A stretch of DNA of 64,000 bases from Albibacterium sp963696875 (lineage in GTDB: Bacteria > Bacteroidota > Bacteroidia > Sphingobacteriales > Sphingobacteriaceae), in assembly GCA_963696875.1 (NCBI GenBank), contig CAVOLQ010000003.1:1-64000 (forward strand), in the 5' to 3' direction. Position 1 is the stretch's first letter. Each line of letters opens with the position of its first letter. This document shows, piece by piece, positions 33,012-41,884 of this stretch. The notes under the pieces were generated by a model that searched no databases, had not been told where the DNA came from, and saw nothing but the letters and a program-made list of their open reading frames with translations. Made by a program: the position numbers and the translations under genes.

Positions 33012-34718
33012 CTACCTGACGAAATTTACCTGGTATACTTTTTCATTATTTTTTGCATCTTTCACAATTAGTTTAAAATGATGTTTCCCTTTTGGGAGAT
33101 CGTTATCAAAAACATGCCATAGAGAAGCTGATTTGGAATCGTACTCCATTAATACCCATTTCTCATTGAGGTAAGCATTAAAAGATTGGATTCCAGATAA
33201 ATTATCTGATATTTTGAAATCAATTCGTTTAATGCCGGTAATTACTTTATTCTCTGAAATATTTATGGGCCGGATGACTGGAGCAACAGTATCTACTCCA
33301 ATGTGGAAGCTTCCTAGTTCGCTCATTCTAGCATTTACATAGCCATCAGCATAGGTTCCCCCTTGGGATCGGCCTCGGCTATCGATAAGCAAAGCTTTGC
33401 TTTGTAAGTGCGCAGGAAGCGCATCTGCCAGGATACTAAGAGAATAGCCACTATGTAATGGAATCATCCGATTATGAATGACATGGACCGGAGAATAGCC
33501 ATTTAAAGGCATTGGTAATAAGGAATAAGTGAAATTTAGGTCACTGTATAATGAGTTAGCAGGAATAGTCAATTTAAGATCCAGAGTTCTGAATTCATTT
33601 TCTTTGTTATAGGGGAATAATATCGTTGCTTGTTTTAAGTTTTGGTCGACAGCTAAGGTTGGGTCAAAGCGAATTGAAAAATAGAGGCTGCTGGTATTGC
33701 CTTTTACATCTTTGACTCGATAAAGCATTTCATGAACTTGTTCATCTTTTATATTTACTAGTCCATTCTTGATTAGATTTTGATAAATTGTAAGCGGGTT
33801 ACCAGGTTCGACAAAACTTTTTTGAAAGCGTTGATTTTTTAAAATGTAGGTGGGGTAATCGATATAGGAGTTTATTGCCCGACTGTGATGGAAGTAAAAG
33901 CTACTCAACCTGGCTTCAAAAATGGGTTTGCCATCCAATAATAATTCGATTGAATAAATACCATTTTTATTAGCGGATGCGGAATTTGGATCGATTGCTA
34001 CTATGCCAAAACCCGTATTTCTGTTCACTAGGATTGGTTTAGAAGGATTGAGATTATACGCTCCATTGGCACCAGTAATTGCAATATTCTCTCTGGGTGT
34101 ATTTTCTGAAAATGGAGAATCTCCTAATCTGTAAATCATAAATCCGCTGATTATAGGAGGAAGGTTGTCAGGAATTAGTAGGCCAAACAGCTGTGGATTT
34201 ATCGTCTCTTCTGTTTTGCTATCTCGAAGTTCGAAATGTAAATGTGGACCAGACGATCCCCCTGTATTTCCGGCATAGGCAATTATTTCACCCTTTTTAA
34301 CGGGTATCAGGTGCTTTTCTGGTGAAAAGTCAACAGCGAATTGTTGAATTGAATATTGTTTATTTTTAACAAGGTTTGCAATTTCGTCATTATACTTTAA
34401 AAGATGCATGTAAACGCTCGTATATCCATTTGGGTGTTCTACGTAGATGGAATTGCCTCCGCCTCCTATTTGAACACGTACCCTAGAAATAAATCCATCG
34501 GCTACAGCATATACAGGATAGCCCTCTCGTTGATTGGTGCGGTAATCTGTACCAGAATGGAAATGGTTAGAGCGAAGTTCACCAAAAGATCCGGAGGCTT
34601 GTGGAGCGAGATTTAAGGGAGATCGAAAATAATCTTGTGGGTAACTATGGGTTTGAGAAAAAGCCAAAAGATTTGACAACCCTAATAAAAATGAGAAAGC
34701 GAGGGTTAATTTGTTCAT
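33012..34718 (-). CDS. M23 family metallopeptidase (LytM domain), exported
   Basis: 568 residues with a signal peptide (about 1-21). The LytM domain is near the N-terminus, with zinc ligands H54 and D58 in HSGTD and H161 in HLHFE, plus H159 and H104. This is an active-site-complete peptidase, unlike degenerate EnvC/NlpD domains. The remaining 390 residues are beta-rich, with an Ig-like C-terminal region including DNLSGIQSFNAYLN and GKHHFKLIVKDAKNN. Likely a periplasmic peptidoglycan endopeptidase. Single-gene unit, about 170 bases from bcp. Confidence 0.9.
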   Translation of the reverse strand: MNKLTLAFSFLLGLSNLLAFSQTHSYPQDYFRSPLNLAPQASGSFGELRSNHFHSGTDYRTNQREGYPVYAVADGFISRVRVQIGGGGNSIYVEHPNGYTSVYMHLLKYNDEIANLVKNKQYSIQQFAVDFSPEKHLIPVKKGEIIAYAGNTGGSSGPHLHFELRDSKTEETINPQLFGLLIPDNLPPIISGFMIYRLGDSPFSENTPRENIAITGANGAYNLNPSKPILVNRNTGFGIVAIDPNSASANKNGIYSIELLLDGKPIFEARLSSFYFHHSRAINSYIDYPTYILKNQRFQKSFVEPGNPLTIYQNLIKNGLVNIKDEQVHEMLYRVKDVKGNTSSLYFSIRFDPTLAVDQNLKQATILFPYNKENEFRTLDLKLTIPANSLYSDLNFTYSLLPMPLNGYSPVHVIHNRMIPLHSGYSLSILADALPAHLQSKALLIDSRGRSQGGTYADGYVNARMSELGSFHIGVDTVAPVIRPINISENKVITGIKRIDFKISDNLSGIQSFNAYLNEKWVLMEYDSKSASLWHVFDNDLPKGKHHFKLIVKDAKNNEKVYQVNFVR

Positions 34719-34751
34719 TAAAATTCACTGTTTTAATAGGCGGTTAAGCCA

Positions 34752-35363
34752 TTATTTAATATGAAAGTCCAATACAGGCTCGTCCTCTAGGTAGCCCACT
34801 AAATGATCCCCTATTGTAATTGGTCCTACTCCCGCTGGAGTGCCAGTAAAAAGCAAATCTCCTTTTCGCAAAGTAATGTATTGGGAAACGAAGCTTATTA
34901 ACTTTTCGATACTGAATATCATATCGGCGGAATTACCTTCTTGAACTACAACTTTATTTATTTCGAGGGAGAAATGAATGTTTTTTACAACTTTATATTT
35001 TTCTTTTGGGAAGAGCTGAGATATAGGGGCGGAGTGATCAAATGCTTTTGCTAGTTCCCAAGGCAATCCTTTTTCTTTATGTTCTTTTTGGATGTCACGT
35101 GCTGTAAAATCAATTCCCAAGCCTATTTTATCATAGTAGTTTGAAGCGAATTTTTCATCGACATGTTTCCCTTCTTTGCAGATTTGTACTACTAATTCCA
35201 CTTCATAATGGATGTCTTTTGAGAATTCGGGGTAATAGAAATTTCGATTGTTCTTTACAACTGCCGTATCTGGTTTTAAAAATATAATAGGTTTTTTAGG
35301 TACTGGATTATTTAACTCCTTAGCATGCTCAATATAATTTCTTCCTACTGCAATGACCTTCAT
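34752..35363 (-). CDS. Fumarylacetoacetate hydrolase-family protein (acylpyruvase type)
   Basis: 203 residues, the short single-domain size of acylpyruvate hydrolases and related decarboxylases. It starts with KVIAVGRNYIEHAKELNN. The metal-binding glutamates are in KDIHYEVELVVQI and the Asp in GIDFTARDIQ; the LRKGDLLFTGTPAGVGPI segment is diagnostic. Mg2+-dependent cleavage of a carbon-carbon bond in a beta-diketo acid is the family reaction. The M23 gene lies downstream with a 33-base gap. Confidence 0.92.
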   Translation of the reverse strand: MKVIAVGRNYIEHAKELNNPVPKKPIIFLKPDTAVVKNNRNFYYPEFSKDIHYEVELVVQICKEGKHVDEKFASNYYDKIGLGIDFTARDIQKEHKEKGLPWELAKAFDHSAPISQLFPKEKYKVVKNIHFSLEINKVVVQEGNSADMIFSIEKLISFVSQYITLRKGDLLFTGTPAGVGPITIGDHLVGYLEDEPVLDFHIK

Positions 35364-35388
35364 ATGTTAATTTAAAAATATATAAATA

Positions 35389-35424
35389 AAAAAGCATTTT
35401 CGAACCGGTTCGAAAATGCTTTTT
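35389..35424 (-). terminator. Perfect 36-base palindrome after the T9SS cargo gene
   Basis: Two 18-base arms, AAAAAGCATTTTCGAACC (35389-35406) and its complement (35407-35424), without a spacer. It lies 21 bases after the minus-strand cargo gene stop; the fold leaves a small loop and the outer T run suits termination in either direction. Confidence 0.8.
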
Positions 35425-35445
35425 ATAAAATAGTAATTCAACAAT

Positions 35446-35946
35446 TTATAAAACTTGAATTCGTTTTACAATGGTTTCAGTACCAGCCATTACTCGAATA
35501 AAATAATAGCCACTGTTTAATTTGCCATTAATCATAAACCCTTGACTTTGCTCTCCGGCTAACAAATTTTGGGAAAGTAAAGTCGTAACTTCATTCCCTA
35601 AAGCGTCCATTATCTTAATGGTCACTTTTACATCCTTGTTTAATTTAAAAATCAAATTAATCTGATCGGTTACCGGATTTGGAAAAACTTTTACATCGCT
35701 TAGTGTTTTGCTGTTATCTTGTTTATAATTAAAAGAGAACGGAGTAAAAGGTTTATACGAAAGCTTTATATCTTGTGGTCGGTTATTTCGAGTATCCACA
35801 ATGGCAGACTTAGGCTTTCTTTGATCTGGTTGATTGGTTGAATCTGCTAATTTAACAGGTAACGATGCGAAAGCCTCACTCGAAGTGCTCAGCGTCGTGC
35901 CTATAAATAAAGCAACTAGAAATATAAAAAAGTATTTGTGTTGCAT
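35446..35946 (-). CDS. Very small type IX secretion cargo (T9SS type A sorting domain)
   Basis: 166 residues: a signal peptide (about 1-27), a low-complexity linker of about 55 residues, then a C-terminal sorting domain (about 85-166). The sorting domain has the VKVFPNPVTDQINLIF strand, the KIMDALGNEV turn and the terminal YYFIRVMAGTETIVKRI strand. The domain directs export across the outer membrane by the type IX system and is normally cleaved. Here nothing recognisable remains besides it, so the passenger is a short disordered peptide. A -7 element (TACTTTTG, minus strand) lies about 40 bases upstream. Confidence 0.88.
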   Translation of the reverse strand: MQHKYFFIFLVALFIGTTLSTSSEAFASLPVKLADSTNQPDQRKPKSAIVDTRNNRPQDIKLSYKPFTPFSFNYKQDNSKTLSDVKVFPNPVTDQINLIFKLNKDVKVTIKIMDALGNEVTTLLSQNLLAGEQSQGFMINGKLNSGYYFIRVMAGTETIVKRIQVL

Positions 35947-35983
35947 AGTTTGTCAGTTCTAAAAAGTAAAAATAGCATTGATA

Positions 35984-35991
35984 CAAAAGTA
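35984..35991 (-). promoter_or_regulatory. -7 promoter element of the T9SS cargo gene
   Basis: On the minus strand TACTTTTG matches TAnnTTTG about 38 bases ahead of the ATG. No clear -33 element. Confidence 0.4.
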
Positions 35992-36105
35992 TAACAATAT
36001 TTTTGGAAATAACAGTAGAACAGAAGAAATAGTTTTCTTTTAACAAAATTTAACAGGCAGTTTTTTCTAACGACATTTTCAGAAGTATAATTCTCAGATA
36101 ATACT

Positions 36106-36113
36106 TACATTTG
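36106..36113 (+). promoter_or_regulatory. -7 promoter element of kup
   Basis: TACATTTG matches TAnnTTTG and gives a start near 36118, 19 bases before the TTG start codon at 36137. The -33 element is weak. Confidence 0.45.
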
Positions 36114-36136
36114 ATGAGTTAAAAATACTGAGAAAT

Positions 36137-38071
36137 TTGAAAACAAGCAGTAATTTACATCGACTAAGCTCCGTTGGCTTACTTGTTAGTTTAGGGATTA
36201 TTTACGGAGACATTGGTACCTCTCCTCTATATGTTTTTAAGGCCATAGTCGGAGAAAATACAATTAGTTCAAATTTGATTTTAGGGGGCTTATCTTGTAT
36301 TTTTTGGATACTCACTCTTCAAACAACAGTAAAATATGTTATTATTACCCTTCGGGCAGACAATAAGGGTGAAGGTGGAATTCTCTCTCTATATAGTCTG
36401 GTAAAGCGTCGCGCTAAATGGCTGATTTTTCCAGCTATGGTTGGAGCAGCGGCTTTGTTGGCCGATGGGATGATCACGCCACCTATTACCGTGTCTTCGG
36501 CCATTGAAGGTTTGCGTATTTATTTTCCAGATATTCCAACGGTACCCATAGTTATTGCTATTATTTCTTTTTTATTTTTAATCCAGCGCTTCGGAACTTC
36601 CATAGTGGGTAAGGTTTTTGGACCATTGATGTTTATCTGGTTTTCAATGATAGGTGCAATTGGAATGCTCTATGTTGTAGAGATGCCTGAGGTATTTAAA
36701 GCAATCAACCCTTATTATGCCTACCACGTTTTGGTTACTTACCCTAATTCTTGGTTTATTTTAGGTGCAGTATTCCTTTGTACGACAGGGGCGGAAGCTT
36801 TATATTCTGATCTGGGTCACTGTGGCCGATCTAATATTCGTATTTCTTGGATTTTTGTGAAATCTTGCCTGTTACTTAATTATTTTGGCCAGGGAGTTTG
36901 GTTATTGCAACATCAGGGAATGTTACTTAATAACGAAAATCCGTTCTTTCTGATTATGCCAGCGCAATTTTTAATATTCGGTATTGCTATTGCCACGATT
37001 GCGGCAATCATTGCTAGTCAGGCTATGATTTCAGGGTCTTTTACGTTAATATCTGAGGCAGTACGGCTAAATATATGGCCTAAGGTTAAAATCAACTACC
37101 CAAGTATTCAGAAAGGTCAATTATATGTTCCTTCCGTAAATTTCATATTATGGCTGGGTTGTATGATTGTAGTTTTGCTTTTTAAAGAGTCTAAAAACAT
37201 GGAAGCGGCTTATGGTTTAGCTATCAATATTACCTTTTTGATGACAACTATTTTAATGACTTATTATTTAAGGAAGATAAAGTTGCCACGTTATCTGGTC
37301 GGTAGTTTCCTGGTAATTTATTTAATCATTGAGCTTGCTTTGTTAGTAAGTAATGGAGTGAAGATTATTCATGGTGGCTGGTTAACCATCATTTTAGCTT
37401 CCATGCTTTTTACCGTTATGTTAAGTTGGTGGTGGGCAAGACGTATAAAAAATCGTTACGTACGCTTTGTTGACATCGAGCCTTACTTTAAAATTTTGAG
37501 TGAACTGAGTGAAGATACCAGTGTGCCACGATACGCTTCTCAATTAGTTTATTTGACCAGTGCAAATTTCAAATCCGAAATTGAGTCTAAAATTATATAT
37601 TCAATTTTGCAAAAGAAACCTAAGCGTGCGGATGTATATTGGTTTGTTCATGTGGATGTCACGGATGCTCCTTATACCAGTGAATATCAAGTGGAACAAT
37701 TGGTAAAAGGAAAAGTGATTCGTATAGATTTCAAACTTGGCTTTAGGGTAGAGCAAAGGATAAGCTTGCTATTTCGGAAAGTTGTGGAAGAGATGGTAAG
37801 GAATAAAGAGGTAGATATTGGAACGCGTTATGAAAGTCTTAAAAAGTATAATATTGTAGGGGACTTTAAATTTGTCGTTTTACAAAAAATACTTTCTGAG
37901 ACTAGGGAATTAGGCTTTTTTAAGCGTATTATTATTGATATTTATAATCTTTTGAGGCGAGTCAGTCTTTCGGAAGAAAAAGGGTTTGGCTTGGATTCAA
38001 GCTTTGTAACTGTTGAGCGAGTTCCATTAGTTGTTGCAAAAACGAAAGAAATTAAATTGAAAAGGAAGTAA
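36137..38071 (+). CDS. kup: Kup-type potassium transporter
   Basis: 644 residues with about 12 membrane segments in the first 430 residues and a cytoplasmic tail. It takes up K+ by proton symport. Family motifs: GIIYGDIGTSPLYVFKAI, RADNKGEGGILSLYSLVKR and ADGMITPPITVSSAIEG. The start is TTG; the frame continues upstream without an ATG, and the promoter element at 36106 supports a start at or near 36137. It converges on the retropepsin-like gene with only 7 bases between stops. Confidence 0.95.
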   Translation: MKTSSNLHRLSSVGLLVSLGIIYGDIGTSPLYVFKAIVGENTISSNLILGGLSCIFWILTLQTTVKYVIITLRADNKGEGGILSLYSLVKRRAKWLIFPAMVGAAALLADGMITPPITVSSAIEGLRIYFPDIPTVPIVIAIISFLFLIQRFGTSIVGKVFGPLMFIWFSMIGAIGMLYVVEMPEVFKAINPYYAYHVLVTYPNSWFILGAVFLCTTGAEALYSDLGHCGRSNIRISWIFVKSCLLLNYFGQGVWLLQHQGMLLNNENPFFLIMPAQFLIFGIAIATIAAIIASQAMISGSFTLISEAVRLNIWPKVKINYPSIQKGQLYVPSVNFILWLGCMIVVLLFKESKNMEAAYGLAINITFLMTTILMTYYLRKIKLPRYLVGSFLVIYLIIELALLVSNGVKIIHGGWLTIILASMLFTVMLSWWWARRIKNRYVRFVDIEPYFKILSELSEDTSVPRYASQLVYLTSANFKSEIESKIIYSILQKKPKRADVYWFVHVDVTDAPYTSEYQVEQLVKGKVIRIDFKLGFRVEQRISLLFRKVVEEMVRNKEVDIGTRYESLKKYNIVGDFKFVVLQKILSETRELGFFKRIIIDIYNLLRRVSLSEEKGFGLDSSFVTVERVPLVVAKTKEIKLKRK

Positions 38072-38078
38072 CCTCTTC

Positions 38079-38513
38079 TTAGGAGTTTCCCTTTAGGCTT
38101 AATGTGAGCGTTGCTTCTTCATAATCTATTACAGCTTGATGCTTTTTCAGCAGGTCGCCTCCTATCACACCTAAAATTGGATCAAGATCGAGCATTTCGT
38201 AGGCTTTATTTATGGAGGATAAATCTAAAATAGCCACTTTATAATCATTGAGTGTTAAATCTCCTAATTTAAGCTCTGAAAGCAATAAAGTATAGCTCTC
38301 CATTGTGTTTGTCCCTAGGCCTGTTGAAAGGTGCTCGGAGAGTAGAATATGCTCATGGTCTGCATACTGCTCAATGATTGTTTTGTCAAATACTGTTTTA
38401 GAAGCACCTGTATCTAGCACTGCGCTAAAACGTTGATTAAAGATGACTACTTCCACTAATAAATGGAAGCCGTCATCTTCAAGGTTCAGTATTGTCAAAG
38501 GAATTAAGGTCAT
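38079..38513 (-). CDS. Small retropepsin-like (clan AA) protein
   Basis: 144 residues, one lobe. The catalytic motif is D34-T35-G36-A37 in AVLDTGASKTVFD, and LDPILGVIGGDLLKKHQAVIDY provides the second conserved hydrophobic-Gly segment. Such single-lobe proteins are predicted to act as dimers. No signal peptide or membrane segment. The start ATG directly abuts the mdh stop (38514), so the two are translationally coupled. Substrate unknown. Confidence 0.8.
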   Translation of the reverse strand: MTLIPLTILNLEDDGFHLLVEVVIFNQRFSAVLDTGASKTVFDKTIIEQYADHEHILLSEHLSTGLGTNTMESYTLLLSELKLGDLTLNDYKVAILDLSSINKAYEMLDLDPILGVIGGDLLKKHQAVIDYEEATLTLSLKGNS

Positions 38514-39452
38514 TTATATTGTACCTGATTCAGTTAGCACTTTATTCATTGTTCTTACAGCTTCCGCACTTTTTTCGAAGGCCGCTTTTTCATCTTCATC
38601 TAAACTTAATGGCACTATTTTTTCAATTCCATTTTTTCCTACAATGACAGGTACACCCATCATAATGTCTTGCTGACCGTATTCACCTTCTAAGTAGGTG
38701 CAAGCTGTAAATAACTTCTTTTGGTCGCGCACGATAGATTCTACGACTGCTGCAGATGCTGCTCCTGGAGCGAACCAAGCTGATGTGCCAATCAATTTAG
38801 TTAACGTGGCACCACCAACCATTGTGGCTTGCACCACTTCAGTTTGCTGGTTTGCGGATAAAAAGTCGGTTACTGGAATACTATTCCATGTTGCATGTTT
38901 AATTAATGGAATCATTGTTGTATCTCCGTGCCCACCAATTACAATTGCATTTAAATCTGCTGGAGAAGCGCCTAATTGTTGGCTCAGTTGATAACGAAAG
39001 CGAGCTGAATCTAAAGTTCCCCCCATTCCTATTACTCTGTTCTTAGGTATTCCTGTTGATTTCAAAGTTAAGTAAGCCATAGTGTCCATTGGGTTAGAAA
39101 CAACGACTAAAATAATGTCTGGAGAATATTTTAATAATTGTTCAGCCACTGACTTTACAATGCTGGCATTGGTTCCGATAAGTTCTTCACGTGTCATGCC
39201 TGGTTTGCGGGGGATGCCGGAAGTTATGACGGCTACTACTGAACCTGCGGTTTGGCTATAATCGTTCGTTACTCCTTTAAGTTTTGTATCAAAACCTAAA
39301 AGAGCGGCAGTTTGCATCATATCTTGTGCCTTTCCCTCTGCAACTCCTTCTTTAATATCTAATAAAATCACTTCTTCAGCGAGTTCTCTTCTGACGATAT
39401 TATCAGCTGTGGCCGCGCCTACCGCTCCAGCGCCTATTACAGTTATTTTCAT
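38514..39452 (-). CDS. mdh: Malate dehydrogenase
   Basis: 312 residues. It interconverts malate and oxaloacetate with NAD+ in the citric acid cycle. GAGAVG at 7-12 binds NAD, the substrate loop is GIPRKPGMTREEL with the arginines of malate-type enzymes, and the catalytic His is in VIGGHGDTTMIPL. It resembles the lactate-dehydrogenase-like tetrameric form. The next gene downstream is the retropepsin-like protein with no gap. Confidence 0.96.
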   Translation of the reverse strand: MKITVIGAGAVGAATADNIVRRELAEEVILLDIKEGVAEGKAQDMMQTAALLGFDTKLKGVTNDYSQTAGSVVAVITSGIPRKPGMTREELIGTNASIVKSVAEQLLKYSPDIILVVVSNPMDTMAYLTLKSTGIPKNRVIGMGGTLDSARFRYQLSQQLGASPADLNAIVIGGHGDTTMIPLIKHATWNSIPVTDFLSANQQTEVVQATMVGGATLTKLIGTSAWFAPGAASAAVVESIVRDQKKLFTACTYLEGEYGQQDIMMGVPVIVGKNGIEKIVPLSLDEDEKAAFEKSAEAVRTMNKVLTESGTI

Positions 39453-39574
39453 TGTGTTTATATATTAAGATAAAATTATTTTTTGAGTAATAAAATAAGG
39501 CGACAATATACTCATTATCCCACAGTTTATTTAGGTAATAATGTGTCAATTTTTTGCCCTTCTTTTTATCAATC

Positions 39575-41884
39575 CTAAAAAGGATAACCAATTGCGAGAT
39601 TAAAAATTAAATTGTTTCGTCTCCATTCCGGACTTCCAAAGTCTATCTGGTTAAAGACCCATTTTTCTCCGGCTGGAAGGTAGGGGACACGTAATGGCAT
39701 GGCTAAATCAGTTCTTAAAATAAGAAAAGAAAGATCGAATCGAAGACCAATTCCAGCTCCCACTGCCATGTCTTTTAAAAAGTCTTTGCTGAACTTTCCT
39801 CCCGGTTTGTCAGGATCCTCATTAAGCAACCAGATATTTCCTGCATCTACAAATAAAGCGCCTTTAACGATGCTAAATAAGTGGGGTCGATATTCTGCGT
39901 TAACTTCTATTTTAATGTCTCCAGTCATGTCGGGAATAAAAAGACCAGCATCTGATAACGGATTATGAGAGCCTGGTCCAATTTCTCTTGCTCGAAACGC
40001 ACGTAGACTATTGGGTCCGCCTGTATAAAATTGTTTTACATAAGGTAATGCTTTTGAATTGCCATAAGCATAGCCATAGCCCATCATTGCTCTTGCTGCA
40101 AACTGAGACTTAAGACCAATTTTAGTATAATTTCTAAAATCTGCCTCTACTTTTACGTATTGTGAGAAATCTGTATTTAATAATTTATAAACCTTGCCTT
40201 CATTATAATTAGAACCTTTGATTAGTCCATAAATATTTCCAGATAGATCAACGCCCCCTCTGAAATACTGGGTATTTTTTCGTTGCGTCTCCATTGTATT
40301 GGTGAACGTGAAATAATAATTTGGACCAAAAGTAAATTGCCTTTCTATGGCATGGCGAAGACTAGGATTATTTTCTATTTGTTGTTCATATGCAGGATTA
40401 ATTGCCCCAGGACGAACCAATCCTATATCTATCAAGTTTAATGTATGTTCTTTTCGTGTATTTTCTTTCCAATCGTAACCAAAAGAAGTACTTAAGGAAT
40501 TTAAACGATAGGCATTTCTGCGGTTCATGAATTCATAACCCAAAGTAATGTTCGTATGGGGAACAAATTGACGGGTTGAAGCCCATTCAAATGGAGCGAT
40601 TAAACGAGGGAAGGAGAGTCGAGCGTTAGCGCCGTAGCGATAAAAGGAAGAATTTAAATCAACATTTCCACCAGTTTGGAATTCATAGCCGCCAAAGACA
40701 GAAATTCTTAATTGTTCTGCGCCCTTAAAAGCGTTTCGATGGGACCAACTTAAATTTACTTCCGACCCATTATAGACAGAGGCCGTTTTTCCAATGATTT
40801 CAAGACGGACCGCTTTCTTTGGTAAAGGTGTAAGATAATAATATACATCGAGTAGATTTTTGCCTGTATCTACTGGGGTGAAGTTGTTTTTTACAAACTT
40901 GAAAGTCCCAAGTCCTACAAGTTGGCTAATAGCAAGATTATGATTTCTTCGATTATATAAGTCACCTTTTTGGAAAAACATCGTCCTGGTAAGAGCAAAT
41001 TTACGATACGTATGATCAGGGTCTACGATATAATAACCTTTATAATAATCCGAAGAGTCCCTACGGCCTAAGGGATAATCTCCTTGACTTAAATTATAAT
41101 CTGGATAAATAAAAATGTTATTAATGTGGAATTGCTCTTGAGCAAGTGTCGGTGTTTCTTCCTTTAACTTAACATACATGTTTACTTTATGATCCCCAAT
41201 AGTACTATCAACTTGTATTAGGAAATTGTCCGGATCAGAATAGTAAAATCCTTTTTCTTTTAATACATTATCAATACGTTCGCGTTCGCTTTTGATAACA
41301 TCAAGGTTGTAAGGCCTTGTTTCCTGCAACAGCGAGTTCTCACTTGTTTGCATTATGATTTTTCCTATAGTTTTTGTACTATCAAACTCAAAATCTACCC
41401 CATTGATTTTATAGTTACTATGAGGTGTTGCAAAATAAGTCACGATAGCTCTACGACGTTTTATGGTTGTGTCAGATACCACGTCGGCTTGAAAGAAGCC
41501 CAAGTTTTCAAGTCGATTTTCTAAAAGACCCTCGTTGTATGGTCGATTGACATCTGATAATAAAACAGGAGGTTCTCCCACTTTATATTTAAGCCACCCT
41601 TTTATTCCTCTTTTACTTTTTGCATTTCTGGCTATATTGTAAAACCATAATTTGGGACGTAGGCCAAGTATAGAACTGTTTGGACGAGGTCTTAAGTTTC
41701 CTTCCAGATGTTCTTCCAAAGGCTTGATGTATTTTTTTGGAAAAGTTGAATCGGACTTTAATTCTACTTTGCCTTCTACATATAAGCTTTCTCCTTTCGG
41801 TAGATATTTAGTATTGCTGCATGAGCTTAACAATAACAGCGTCCCGATGAAAAGAAGAAAAGAAAATTGATTGTTATTCTTCAT
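39575..41884 (-). CDS. tamL: TamL: BamA-family outer-membrane lipoprotein
   Basis: 769 residues. The signal ends in a lipobox (LLLSSC, C22), which is the feature that separates TamL from TamA. POTRA-like domains occupy about 30-370 and a 16-strand Omp85 barrel about 380-769. The barrel ends in IFNLAIGYPF; the Omp85 hallmark FYTGGPNSLRAFRARE is present. It is thought to work with TamB to move or insert envelope components. Its start overlaps the end of tamB by 11 bases. Confidence 0.92.
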   Translation of the reverse strand: MKNNNQFSFLLFIGTLLLLSSCSNTKYLPKGESLYVEGKVELKSDSTFPKKYIKPLEEHLEGNLRPRPNSSILGLRPKLWFYNIARNAKSKRGIKGWLKYKVGEPPVLLSDVNRPYNEGLLENRLENLGFFQADVVSDTTIKRRRAIVTYFATPHSNYKINGVDFEFDSTKTIGKIIMQTSENSLLQETRPYNLDVIKSERERIDNVLKEKGFYYSDPDNFLIQVDSTIGDHKVNMYVKLKEETPTLAQEQFHINNIFIYPDYNLSQGDYPLGRRDSSDYYKGYYIVDPDHTYRKFALTRTMFFQKGDLYNRRNHNLAISQLVGLGTFKFVKNNFTPVDTGKNLLDVYYYLTPLPKKAVRLEIIGKTASVYNGSEVNLSWSHRNAFKGAEQLRISVFGGYEFQTGGNVDLNSSFYRYGANARLSFPRLIAPFEWASTRQFVPHTNITLGYEFMNRRNAYRLNSLSTSFGYDWKENTRKEHTLNLIDIGLVRPGAINPAYEQQIENNPSLRHAIERQFTFGPNYYFTFTNTMETQRKNTQYFRGGVDLSGNIYGLIKGSNYNEGKVYKLLNTDFSQYVKVEADFRNYTKIGLKSQFAARAMMGYGYAYGNSKALPYVKQFYTGGPNSLRAFRAREIGPGSHNPLSDAGLFIPDMTGDIKIEVNAEYRPHLFSIVKGALFVDAGNIWLLNEDPDKPGGKFSKDFLKDMAVGAGIGLRFDLSFLILRTDLAMPLRVPYLPAGEKWVFNQIDFGSPEWRRNNLIFNLAIGYPF

